A stretch of 64,000 nt of DNA from Planctomycetota bacterium (GTDB taxonomy: Bacteria; Planctomycetota; UBA1135; GCA-002686595), in contig JAJDEU010000043.1 of assembly GCA_029259635.1 (NCBI GenBank), positions 124,001 to 188,000 of the forward strand, given 5' to 3'. Shown here piece after piece: positions 51,939-61,158 of the stretch. The position numbers were made by a program, and so were the translations under genes. The notes beneath the pieces are model-generated. The model ran no database searches. It saw nothing but the letters and a program-made list of their open reading frames with translations, and was not told the DNA's origin. The first letter of the stretch is position 1. The number at the start of each line of letters is the position of its first letter.

Positions 51939-54900
51939 GAAGCGGGGAGCCGTCCCACTCCTTCAAGCGCTGATAGATCTTTGATCGAGAAATCCCGAGC
52001 TGTTTCGCGGCCTCGGCCTTATCGCCACCGGCGCGATTGATGGCATCCAGGATCGCATCCCTTTCGAGATCCGCCAATGTTCTCGGTTGACCACTTCGCT
52101 CGACCGACGGAGCCAATCCGGGATCGCGAACCAATTCCGGATCGTTGATCTCATCTTCCGACAAGACGCATAAGCGGGCGACCTCGTTCGAGAGCTCACG
52201 CACATTTCCCGGCCAAGCTCGTCGGCACAGCCTGCTCACTACCGAGTGTGCGATCGATTGATTACGACCTGTTTTCGCCAACTCTTGACGCAAGAAGTGG
52301 TCGACGAGCGCCGGAATATCCTCGGTTCTGTCAGCGAGGTCGGGCATTTCGATCCGCAATCCATCAATGCGGTAGTACAGGTCCGCACGGAAACGGCCCT
52401 CCTGAATCTCGGCTTCTAAGTTTCGGTTTGTCGCCGTCACGAGTCGGAATTCCACGGATCTGGGTTCGGAATCGCCAAGCCGGCGAACCGTGCCGGTCTC
52501 CAAGACGCGCAGGAGTTTGGCTTGTAGGTCGATGGGAATCTCGCCGATCTCGTCCAGAAAGAGCGTGCCTCCCGCTGTGCGCTCAAAGATCCCTGGACGA
52601 TCTTGGTCGGCGCCCGTGAATGCGCCTCGCTTATAACCGAACAACTCGGACTCAATCAACGAAGGCGGGAGCGCCGCGCAGTTTTCGCACACGAAGGGCT
52701 TCGAGCTGCGAGGTGATAATTCGTGGAGGCCCCGCGCCGCCAACTCTTTGCCCGTACCGCTCTCACCGATCACAAGCGCGGGAAGATCGCTGACCGCCAC
52801 CTTCTCGATCAGTCTGTGGACAGCCCGCATCTGCTTCGAGTTCCCGACCAACCCCGCCGTCGAGCTCGCCAAGCCTGCCTCATGCAAGGCGCGTTGAGCA
52901 GTCTTCAACTGGCTCTCCACGCTCACGACTTCTCCCTTGAGCGCCTGGTTCAGTCGTTTGATTTCCTCGAGTCTTCGGACCTGCTGAATCGCCAGAGCCG
53001 CCTGATCGGCCAACAGGATCAAGAGCCGCTCACCGCTCTCATCGAAGGCACCTTCGCGAATTCGATTATCCAAATAGAGCGCTCCGCGCGTCTCACCGTC
53101 GATAGTAAAGGGCGCGCACATCACGGAGCGCAGGTCGAGGGAGACGACCGAAGCCGCGGAGCCGAGCATCGGATCGTCTTGTGCGTTACTAATCCGGGTC
53201 GGCTCCATGTTGGAGAGCGCCTCAGCGACGACCGAACGGGAGAACTCGAATTCAGGTGATTCGATTCCACCCCGGCTCGAGTCGAGTGCTGTATCGAGCT
53301 TGAGCTCACCGTGCTCCTCCAAGACTAGAAAGCCTCGCTCCGCCCCGGTCACCGAGAGAGCGCTCTCAACGATGACGCCGAGCAGCGTCGATAGATCCTC
53401 CTGTGCAACCAGGCGGTGATTGATCTCCAGCAGTGTCATCATCTCCATCTCATCGTCTCCAGCTTGTTGGCTATTCAGTTCAAATGCGGCGAGGTCGTCG
53501 GGGCACGGATCGGGCAAACCTAGCAGGCAAGTCCTGAACCATTGGGCCTCCGCGTCCGAGAGACCTCGACAACATTGGTCCATGGCCGCGCAGGCCAACT
53601 CTCTTGCGCCGACCCGTTGATCCTCATCGGCGCTGCGCACCGCGAGCGCGATCCAAAGACGAGCGGCACGGTCCTCTCGACCGGCGCTCTCAAGCTGCGC
53701 GGCCAGGTCCGCCGCGCGCTCTAAGTCAAAACCCTTTCGATCTTCGAACATCGCGAATAGCTCGGCGTCCGAGATTAGAAGAGGCGACGCGCCCTCGAGC
53801 GTGCGAACCGGTTGGCCTCCGAAGAGACTCGCCAAAAAACGCCCCTCGATCTCCGCGCCGCCGTGAGAGCTAGACTTCGCCTGAATGATCGCGCTCTCGG
53901 ACCGCTCGAGAGCGAGTTCCCGGTCCCCGCGAAGCGCCGCCTCGCGAGCCAAAGCCAACAAGACCCTCGGGTCGGACGCCCGCAAGTCATCGGAAAGGCG
54001 CTCCTCCTCGGCACCGATTCGCGCCGCGACCTCTCTCGCTTTCGCGAGCAAGATCGGCGCAAACAGCCGCTTCTGAGATTTTGAAAGAGCAGCCGTCGAA
54101 CGGGTGAGCTCTTCGAGCGCCGCACGCGGACGCCCGCGATCCGCAGCCACCAAACCGAGCATTCCACGCACGGCAGCCGCGCCGCGATCGTCGCCCAGCC
54201 TTTCGCGCGTCTGGAGGGAGAGCGTCAGCGTCTCTTCGGCCGAAACCAACCGGCCCAGTTCGCGTAACGTTCCACCGAGCGTGGCACGCGCGTGTGCCAA
54301 CCCGGAAATATTGCCGGACTTGTCGTACAGCTGGACCGCGCGCTCCAGATGTTCCGCTGCTCGCTCTAGTGATCCGACGCGGCGTTCGACAATCGCGAGA
54401 TCAATCGAGATAGCGGCTTCTCTTCCGAAATCCTCGTCCTCGCGCGCTGCAACGACAAGGCTCTTGAGCTCTGCGTGCGCGCTTTCGATTTCCCCCATTC
54501 GAAACTTGCTCATCGCTCGCATCGATTTGAGGTAGACCAGCGGTCGCGAGGCGACCTCCCTTCCACCATCGATCGCATCGGTCACTTGGCGAACGACTTC
54601 GGCGTCGCGTCCGAGCGTGTAGAGCAGATAGATCTTGGCGACAGAGGCTTCGACCCACTCCAGCGGATTGAGCACCATCGCGCGCTCGAAGCGCTCGAGC
54701 GCTTCGTCAGTCTCATGCTGGAGAGCCGCAACGCGAGCTTTCACTCTCTCAACCAGAGCGCGAGTCTCATTATCCTCGGCAGACTCGAACTCGCGCACCG
54801 CCGTTAGCGCTCGTTCGGCCTGGCCCATCGCGATCCAGCAGAGCGCCTCCTGCGCCGCCCAACGCGCCGTCTCCTCAGCGCCCACTCTCGGAATCGCTAT

Positions 54901-56883
54901 CCGAATCCGGTGCAACAAATCGACGCCGACCTCGGGGCAGCCGCGATCGAGCGCAGCATCGACAGCTTCGATAAGCGCAGCCTCGCGATCCCGGTTCGGA
55001 TGCGCGCACCAGCGATGAAAAAGTAACTGTTCCTCCCCGATACTCTGAAACCCAGCCGATTCCAGCCAGCGCTCGTGCAGCGCTCGCCACTCTTCCACCG
55101 AATGTCCCCCATCTCCCCATAGGCCGCGGCGAGCCACAATTTGCTCTGCTTCGGGTTGGTGATCGATCTGCACCGCGCCAGCGCCAACGAGCACGGGAAG
55201 CTCGGCAGCCACGCGCTCTTCATCGATGTCGAGCAGGGCGGCTAAGCTTGCCAGCGGTAGCCCGGCGCCAACCACTTCAAGCGCGACAAGGAGAGTTGGG
55301 GCGCGGCCATCCACTTGCGCCGATTCCACGTCGTCGTCGAGGAGCAGATCGCGCGAAAGCTCTCCAGACCGTAAACACGGCTTCGAATTTCCGAAGAGGA
55401 TCGTGCCGTCGGTCGCAGATTGATCCAACGCGCGCTGTAGCCGCGTCGAAGAGCCGCGGGCCGTGTCCAGCAAGAGCTCGGCAAAGACCTCGATCCGTCC
55501 GGGCTCCTCTTTCTCGAGGGTGCGCTCGAGGAAGGCCCCTAGATTCTCGAGCGTGAGTTTGGCGATCTCCTCAACGTCGAACAATTCCGCGTTTGTCGGC
55601 GGTGGTTGCGCGGAGACAATCAACATGGCGCCGAGAGAGTTTCGAGCGTTCGTGTCGCGCGCAAGCGCGGTGAGTGCGCGCATTGGCCATGGTCCTGCCT
55701 CACTCACGAGCAGAGCAAGAAGTGCCCCGGATCGGCGCTTGCTAGCGAGTGTCCCCACCGCTCTTTCGAGTTCGAGACCGTCTTTTACTCCCCGCAGCTC
55801 TTTGCCGAGCTCCAAGCCAACTCCGCGTACACCGCTGAGGCTCGCGTCGAGCCTCAGAGCTCGAAAAGCTTCTTCGACATCTTCACTGTGAACATGCACC
55901 CATACCGGTCGAGTCGCTTTCGTACTGTGCGCCCGGCGAACTAGATCGTTCGAGCAGCGCTCGAACCACGGGCCTCGGGCTTCGCGAATCCCCACGCGAA
56001 GTGCCGCGGCACTGGGCGCGACAACTTTTACTCCGAGGCGACCCGCGATATGTCGCGCGACCTCGATCGCCGAGGTCGGGCGGCGATCAGGATGGCGCGC
56101 AAGGAGCAGAGCGGTAATATCGCGCGCCCACTCAGGCAACATCTCCGGGCGGGTTCTTGTCGCGTCGAAAAAGGACTCGCTCGGGAATCGCCCGTAGAAA
56201 TCCCGAGCCGATGGCCACTCTCCTACAAGCAACCGGTGGAGCATGACCCCGACGGCGAACAAATCGGACCCCGAGTCTGGTGCGCCGCCGAGCAGTAGTT
56301 CGGGCGCGAGGTACATCGGCGTTCCCGCAATGGTGTCGCGCTGGCTATCGCACGCCAAAGAGAGCCCGAAGTCGGAGAGATAGACCGAACCCTCTGCGTC
56401 AATGAGCACGTTTTCAGGCTTGAGGTCTGCGTGCGATAAGCCCGCGCGGTGCAGGCCCTCGAGGCTCGTGCAGAGAGATGCGAATTTGGTGCCGATCTCC
56501 GTTTGCTCTCGCCCTCTCGACCACTCCAGGAAATCGTTGCCCTCCACCCAACGCCGAGTCACAAAGACATGGCCCTCTCCGGTCAGACCGTGATCCAACA
56601 GCGCCAAAATGCCGGGCTCTTCGATGGTTCCCAACACGAGCAGCTCTCCTCGACCTGCACTCGTTGAACTCTGGGTCTCAATACGGCAAACGACATCCGA
56701 CTCTTCGAGCTTCGCGCGTACGACCCAGGTTCCATTGCGCCAAGCCAGCTCGGCGACGAACTCGTAGCCGTCGGGTAGGTCAGGTCGATCAGTGGGACGG
56801 TTCAACACAGGCTCGGGTGGGGAAAGTGAAGTCCATATTCTGGACGGAGAATCCAAAAGCTGGACGCGCGCCTCCCAATCCAT
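51931..56883 (-). CDS. Ser/Thr kinase-TPR-GAF-sigma54 activator-Fis fusion regulator
   Basis: From ATG 56883 this is about 1650 residues. A protein kinase-like domain (about 35-285) has HADLKPEN (151-158) and DFG, but the beta-3 Lys is Arg (VVCRIE) and the glycine loop is degenerate. An ATPase-like and TPR-rich region follows to about 1130, then a GAF domain (about 1147-1300). The sigma54-interacting AAA+ domain (about 1344-1597) has Walker A GESGTGKE, GAFTGA and Walker B GTLFLDEIGE. A Fis-type helix-turn-helix ends the protein. Alternative starts are ATG at 56979 and TTG at 56991; the latter would lie upstream of a predicted sigma54 start site. It activates RpoN promoters, perhaps its own and that of 57034. 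Confidence 0.88.
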   Translation of the reverse strand: MDWEARVQLLDSPSRIWTSLSPPEPVLNRPTDRPDLPDGYEFVAELAWRNGTWVVRAKLEESDVVCRIETQSSTSAGRGELLVLGTIEEPGILALLDHGLTGEGHVFVTRRWVEGNDFLEWSRGREQTEIGTKFASLCTSLEGLHRAGLSHADLKPENVLIDAEGSVYLSDFGLSLACDSQRDTIAGTPMYLAPELLLGGAPDSGSDLFAVGVMLHRLLVGEWPSARDFYGRFPSESFFDATRTRPEMLPEWARDITALLLARHPDRRPTSAIEVARHIAGRLGVKVVAPSAAALRVGIREARGPWFERCSNDLVRRAHSTKATRPVWVHVHSEDVEEAFRALRLDASLSGVRGVGLELGKELRGVKDGLELERAVGTLASKRRSGALLALLVSEAGPWPMRALTALARDTNARNSLGAMLIVSAQPPPTNAELFDVEEIAKLTLENLGAFLERTLEKEEPGRIEVFAELLLDTARGSSTRLQRALDQSATDGTILFGNSKPCLRSGELSRDLLLDDDVESAQVDGRAPTLLVALEVVGAGLPLASLAALLDIDEERVAAELPVLVGAGAVQIDHQPEAEQIVARRGLWGDGGHSVEEWRALHERWLESAGFQSIGEEQLLFHRWCAHPNRDREAALIEAVDAALDRGCPEVGVDLLHRIRIAIPRVGAEETARWAAQEALCWIAMGQAERALTAVREFESAEDNETRALVERVKARVAALQHETDEALERFERAMVLNPLEWVEASVAKIYLLYTLGRDAEVVRQVTDAIDGGREVASRPLVYLKSMRAMSKFRMGEIESAHAELKSLVVAAREDEDFGREAAISIDLAIVERRVGSLERAAEHLERAVQLYDKSGNISGLAHARATLGGTLRELGRLVSAEETLTLSLQTRERLGDDRGAAAVRGMLGLVAADRGRPRAALEELTRSTAALSKSQKRLFAPILLAKAREVAARIGAEEERLSDDLRASDPRVLLALAREAALRGDRELALERSESAIIQAKSSSHGGAEIEGRFLASLFGGQPVRTLEGASPLLISDAELFAMFEDRKGFDLERAADLAAQLESAGREDRAARLWIALAVRSADEDQRVGARELACAAMDQCCRGLSDAEAQWFRTCLLGLPDPCPDDLAAFELNSQQAGDDEMEMMTLLEINHRLVAQEDLSTLLGVIVESALSVTGAERGFLVLEEHGELKLDTALDSSRGGIESPEFEFSRSVVAEALSNMEPTRISNAQDDPMLGSAASVVSLDLRSVMCAPFTIDGETRGALYLDNRIREGAFDESGERLLILLADQAALAIQQVRRLEEIKRLNQALKGEVVSVESQLKTAQRALHEAGLASSTAGLVGNSKQMRAVHRLIEKVAVSDLPALVIGESGTGKELAARGLHELSPRSSKPFVCENCAALPPSLIESELFGYKRGAFTGADQDRPGIFERTAGGTLFLDEIGEIPIDLQAKLLRVLETGTVRRLGDSEPRSVEFRLVTATNRNLEAEIQEGRFRADLYYRIDGLRIEMPDLADRTEDIPALVDHFLRQELAKTGRNQSIAHSVVSRLCRRAWPGNVRELSNEVARLCVLSEDEINDPELVRDPGLAPSVERSGQPRTLADLERDAILDAINRAGGDKAEAAKQLGISRSKIYQRLKEWDGSPLHE

Positions 56884-56973
56884 TGTAGCTCGAAAAAAGC
56901 CCCATCCGGATCTACGCCCCCATCTGACCTCCTGGAACGGCTCAAGCTGAATTCCTGTCGTACAATTGGGGAG

Positions 56974-56989
56974 AGGCATACAGCTTGCC
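56974..56989 (+). promoter_or_regulatory. Sigma54-type promoter motif for the secreted protein at 57034
   Basis: AGGCATACAGCTTGCC keeps the -24 GG (56975-56976) and -12 TTGC with GC at 56987-56988, in the exact 12-base register of the RpoN consensus TGGCACG-N4-TTGCW. Transcription would begin near 57000, 34 bases before the ATG. The match is moderate in the -24 half. Confidence 0.45.
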
Positions 56990-56991
56990 AA

Positions 56992-57007
56992 TGCATAGCC
57001 CGTGCCT
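56992..57007 (-). promoter_or_regulatory. Sigma54-type promoter motif for the kinase/sigma54 regulator
   Basis: On the minus strand AGGCACGGGCTATGCA matches the RpoN consensus at GGCACG and TGCA with correct spacing. Only the first base and the first T of TTGC differ. Transcription would start near 56981, downstream of the TTG codon at 56991, which favours the ATG at 56883 (or an almost leaderless ATG at 56979). Confidence 0.5.
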
Positions 57008-57033
57008 TCGATAATTGGAGAAGTGATCCTGTC

Positions 57034-58803
57034 ATGCGCAACACTAAATTAGCCCTCGGTTTATTCGTTCTGTCCACAAGCCCGCTCGCGGACGTCTCGC
57101 TCTTCCACAGACTGCCGGGCGCCACCGGCGATGTCGCCATCCATGACGAGGCCGGAGCGAACCCAGCGGTTTTTCCTCCCGCACTTCAGGGCATTCAGCT
57201 TCTCGAAATCGATTTCGTGGGGCGAACAGAACTCGAAGAGCTCCGTACTGACCGGCCGCGCCTGCGCTCGGATCTTCCCGGCGCTTCTCGGTTATCGCTG
57301 CCTGGCCAAGGCGGATCGCTCTATCACTACCGCCGCGACCAAAGTCTAGGCGGCGCGGTTTTCGGCTGGATGTTCATCGGTACCGATGGCCGAGCCCGCT
57401 CACTCTACGAGCTGCAGGGCACCGGCGCTTCCATGGATGTGGATCCGATCATCGCGCGCGTAGGGGTTGCACCCTCGGGCAGCAGTTTTCTCTTCGCCAC
57501 AACCCTCGCGGCTGGCGGAGACCTCTTCGATCTCGACATACCGAGTTCTACGGCGACCCTTAGAACCCCACAACTCGCGCCTCAATCGTTTTCGCTCGCC
57601 AGTCTGTTTTTGCGAGAGACATGGGGCATGGGCGCAAGCGCGAGTGGAGTCTATAGGTTCGGCCGTACAAGTGGCGCAGAGGCGGAACTCGTTCCGTTTC
57701 CCGGCGCTCCGACCTGGTTCAGCGGAGAAGTCGCGGTCAGCGGAGACGGCCTCGTTGCCACCACCGCGGCGGGCACCGATCCGACCATGGCGCACATCTT
57801 CACCTTCGCATCGACAGGAGTTGCCCTGCAGGTCACTTCGACTCCGACCACACTCTTTGCTGCGGGCTATCTGCCCGAGTACTTGCACGGCCCATTTCTC
57901 GCACTGAACTTTGATGGTACTTGCTGCGCTTTCGTCACGAACAGCGGCGCTCGCGAAGCCTTCCTCGCCGAGGGCGTCGGTCCTCTGACCACCTCGACGC
58001 AACTGTTAACAGGAGATGCCACCTACCTCGACACCCTCGACGAAATCGGAGTGCTGTTCTTTGTTCGGGACGCGCTGATTCTCGCCGTTGGCGAGATGGG
58101 TCTCGCTCCCGGCCAAGGTGTAGAGAACCTCGACATCTATCGAGCGGAGACGACCGGAGCAGCCTCGCTTCAGCTGCAAAATCTCAGTCTGAGTTCCGGA
58201 GTCCCTACTCCGCCATTCTTTACAAAGTCCACGCTGCAGCCCGATTCGATTCGTTTGCTTCCCGGTGGAGAACAGCTGCTGCTCCTCAATCGAGATCAGG
58301 GTGGCGGTGAGCTTTTCCTGTTTGACACATCCGGCGCAAATCCCATCCAGCTCTTGAACGAGTCCAAGACTGTGGACTTTATCGAACATGCAGCGAACGG
58401 ATTGCTCTTCTCGGTTCGACGCGACAACCTCGCCGAGACTCGCGACCTGTTCGTCGCCGACCTAAATACCCCCACTGTGCTGACGACCCTCGGGTCCCTG
58501 CCCGACACGATCAGCTTTGATCGTGCGGCCACCCGTGACGACGGCTGGATCGCCTTCAATGTGAGCGACCCTCTCGGTGCCGGCGATTACTTAGCGAGAG
58601 TGAATGTCACGACCCACAGGGGCCGGCTCTTGTTTCAAGTTCCGCTCCTCTTCGGACCGGCGATCACCTGGACGGCGAGCGGGAAATTGGCCTTCTCGGT
58701 CGGGCAGGTGCGGGACGACAAGCTGGTCTTTACTTGGCCCGTAGGGTCGAAGTTCCAGCAAATCGCAGACGCCCCCACCAAGGTCTTCGTACTCCCCAAC
58801 TAG
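57034..58803 (+). CDS. Secreted protein of unknown function, probable beta-propeller
   Basis: This 589-residue protein has a short signal peptide (MRNTKLALGLFVLSTSPLAD) and a mature region made of repeated beta segments. Examples are DGLVATTAAGTDPTMAHIFTF, GGELFLFDTSGANPIQLL and ETRDLFVADLNTPTVLTTLGS. Their spacing of roughly 50-60 residues resembles TolB/WD40-like propellers. There are no catalytic motifs and very few cysteines. It is divergent from the giant sigma54 regulator, with interleaved sigma54-type promoters between them, so it may be a target of that regulator. I do not recognise a named family. Confidence 0.72.
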   Translation: MRNTKLALGLFVLSTSPLADVSLFHRLPGATGDVAIHDEAGANPAVFPPALQGIQLLEIDFVGRTELEELRTDRPRLRSDLPGASRLSLPGQGGSLYHYRRDQSLGGAVFGWMFIGTDGRARSLYELQGTGASMDVDPIIARVGVAPSGSSFLFATTLAAGGDLFDLDIPSSTATLRTPQLAPQSFSLASLFLRETWGMGASASGVYRFGRTSGAEAELVPFPGAPTWFSGEVAVSGDGLVATTAAGTDPTMAHIFTFASTGVALQVTSTPTTLFAAGYLPEYLHGPFLALNFDGTCCAFVTNSGAREAFLAEGVGPLTTSTQLLTGDATYLDTLDEIGVLFFVRDALILAVGEMGLAPGQGVENLDIYRAETTGAASLQLQNLSLSSGVPTPPFFTKSTLQPDSIRLLPGGEQLLLLNRDQGGGELFLFDTSGANPIQLLNESKTVDFIEHAANGLLFSVRRDNLAETRDLFVADLNTPTVLTTLGSLPDTISFDRAATRDDGWIAFNVSDPLGAGDYLARVNVTTHRGRLLFQVPLLFGPAITWTASGKLAFSVGQVRDDKLVFTWPVGSKFQQIADAPTKVFVLPN

Positions 58804-58845
58804 GAAGATCGAGCACCTCGATTGGGCTCGCCGACCGGGAGTCCA

Positions 58846-61158
58846 CTACTGTGCCGGATCAAGTGGGATTACGATCGGGGCTAGTAAAGCCTCTCCGTTT
58901 GTAGCGGTCGGGCCCGGCATCAGCTCGATGCGGAAGGCTTCCGTACCGAAACTTCCGCTGGTTGGTTGAACGAGAAGATCGCTGTTTGCGTCCAAAGAGA
59001 GGACCAAAGCGATCGAGTCCCCCGAGTCGGTCACAGCCCGAATGGACTGAGCGCCGAAGGTGCCTAAATCGAGGTCGCCGCCGGAAAAGCGGAGAGTCAA
59101 AGAGTCGGTCGGTGTCGAACCGGCACTAAAGCTGAGTGAAGCGAATCGAAACAGGTCCGGGCGAGCACCGTCGAGAGATCCCGGCGCACCGGCGCCCGTC
59201 GATCCAAAAATTCCTCCGTCTCGCGTCAGACCGGGAAGCGCGAGTCCGGCAGCTTGCGCGGGCGATCCCGGCGTCAACCGAAAGTCGTCGATGACCGAGC
59301 TTGCCGGCGGATAGACGAACAGAACCTTGGGCACGAACTGCGGACTCGGAGTCAAGCTCACTGAGATGGGCGAGAGAACAGTCGCGCTGCGATCGACCGA
59401 GTCATCATCGGTCTCGACGAGCGCGCCGAACGGAAGAGTAGCGGCACTCTCCAGTGTGAGAAGCGCGCCAACCGCGCTGGCAACGCGTACGAAATCATCC
59501 GGGGCGTTCGAGAAGACCTCGTCTGTGGAAAGCGCTGTCGTCGTCGAGTTGACGACCAGCGCGCCGCTCCACGCATTGGGCTGACGAAAGGCAACGCTTG
59601 AGACGACGCCCGCCTGAGTAATCAAGCTCGCCACGCCTCCGCCCCCGTTTCCGCCGAACACGGAGTGACTGACAAGGAGGGCTTGATTTCCGATATCCGC
59701 GCGAGTGCCAAAGCCTCCGTTGCCCAGGCATGCGGAGGTCGAGAGTAGAGCGTGTCCCTCGATGGATTCGGAAGTGAGCAAGACCCCATCCGTCGCGTTC
59801 GCACTGGCGAGCACTCGGTGAATCAACGTGGAGGCCAATCCATCGAGGTCGAGGTGAATTCCAGCCGCTCCATTGGCGCGCGCGCGACTCCCCAGTACCG
59901 AGATGTTCGCCGACCAACCCGGGGCCTGTTCGTAGTCCCCGTCGATAAGTAAACCGTCGGCGCCGTTGCCCTCGAAGAGCGAGCGCTCGACCCGGACGGA
60001 AAAGCGGCCAGGGTTGCCGGCGAAGAAGAGCGGGGGTGCCAGGTCAACATCCAACCCCTCCGTTCCGTTTCCGCGGAACTGACAGCCGCGAACGGAAAGC
60101 GAGGCCTTCTTTCCGGACGGCGCGATCAGGTCATCCAGCTCGGCACCTTCCTGCACATTGAACTCAAACAGGGAGCTATCTAGGCACAGCTCGAGTGCAC
60201 CCAGCGCCGATAGACCATCCGCTCCGTTTCCGCTCGAACTCGAGCGGACGATCGCGACGTCGACTAGAGTGGTTGGACCTGTACGGAGGCTAATACCGCG
60301 ACCCGCGCAGTTTCTTATCTGGACGTTTCGAATCGAGAGGCGCGCGTCGGTGGCGTCGATTCCGATGGATGCCACCCCCCCGCCCTCGATGCGAAAGCCG
60401 TCCAAGATCGAGCCCATGAGCGGGCTGCTCACCGTCAGGACACTGAAGCCCGGTGCACCGCGAAGAATCGACGGGTGATCATTAGCGTCTCGGTCCTTGA
60501 GTCGAAACCCAGACTGAAACCCTCCGAATAGGTGAACTCCATCAAAGACCGGCAGCGCTACGTCGATGTAGTCCCCCTCAAGAAAGAAGACACTTCCGCC
60601 GCCTTGGGAGAGAGCCGTGAGAATGGCGGAGATCGGAGTCGGAAAGGCCGTCTGAGGGGTGAGGCCGTCCGCCGTGGTTGGGTCGGCGTTCGGGTCGACG
60701 TAGACCGGAGCGCCCGTTCGAACCTCCAGCGCTTCACCTACCATTCGCCAGGACGAACCCGCGGTGGTGCGGCTAGCTAGAGCCACGAAGTGGGTCTGGT
60801 TCTGAGCCAAGCCATCCTCGACCGTGTCACCGCTCGTATCAGGCATCTCAAACGGCGAACCCGACAAGAGGGTCTGCTCGTCTGTTCCTACGAATAGACC
60901 AAACTCCTGCGTATCCGTTCCGAGGTCCCACTTTACGCGCACCTCGTCGAGCCCGCCGACGGCGGAGACAAGTCCCGCCGCTCTCAATGCCGGCGCTGGT
61001 CCTGTGCTTGGTGGAGGCGTGACACCCGTTGGCGCGGAATTTGAGGAATCGGGTGCTCGCAGTCGCCCAGCGCAAGCGCCGAGAACCGGAGCTAGACACA
61101 GGATGATGGCGAGACCGCTCCCCAATCTCCACGGTGATTGCGCTCCAGTCTTACTCAC
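58846..61158 (-). CDS. Secreted lipoprotein with right-handed beta-helix repeats
   Basis: This 770-residue protein has a lipoprotein signal ending VLGACAG. Residues about 50-150 resemble a fibronectin-III-like domain. The central part (about 150-560) is a parallel beta-helix with recurring 22-26-residue rungs containing G-N-x-A-D-G-L and G-x-G-I motifs (SSSGNGADGLSALGALEL; FEGNGADGLLIDGD; RANGAAGIHLDLDG). Such folds occur in polysaccharide lyases and adhesins. No catalytic residues can be assigned. The C-terminal 180 residues include TPSPQFVPKVLFVYPP and a DxxxRP segment typical of choice-of-anchor-like ends. Its start overlaps the upstream gene's stop by 8 bases, indicating an operon. Confidence 0.8.
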   Translation of the reverse strand: MSKTGAQSPWRLGSGLAIILCLAPVLGACAGRLRAPDSSNSAPTGVTPPPSTGPAPALRAAGLVSAVGGLDEVRVKWDLGTDTQEFGLFVGTDEQTLLSGSPFEMPDTSGDTVEDGLAQNQTHFVALASRTTAGSSWRMVGEALEVRTGAPVYVDPNADPTTADGLTPQTAFPTPISAILTALSQGGGSVFFLEGDYIDVALPVFDGVHLFGGFQSGFRLKDRDANDHPSILRGAPGFSVLTVSSPLMGSILDGFRIEGGGVASIGIDATDARLSIRNVQIRNCAGRGISLRTGPTTLVDVAIVRSSSSGNGADGLSALGALELCLDSSLFEFNVQEGAELDDLIAPSGKKASLSVRGCQFRGNGTEGLDVDLAPPLFFAGNPGRFSVRVERSLFEGNGADGLLIDGDYEQAPGWSANISVLGSRARANGAAGIHLDLDGLASTLIHRVLASANATDGVLLTSESIEGHALLSTSACLGNGGFGTRADIGNQALLVSHSVFGGNGGGGVASLITQAGVVSSVAFRQPNAWSGALVVNSTTTALSTDEVFSNAPDDFVRVASAVGALLTLESAATLPFGALVETDDDSVDRSATVLSPISVSLTPSPQFVPKVLFVYPPASSVIDDFRLTPGSPAQAAGLALPGLTRDGGIFGSTGAGAPGSLDGARPDLFRFASLSFSAGSTPTDSLTLRFSGGDLDLGTFGAQSIRAVTDSGDSIALVLSLDANSDLLVQPTSGSFGTEAFRIELMPGPTATNGEALLAPIVIPLDPAQ

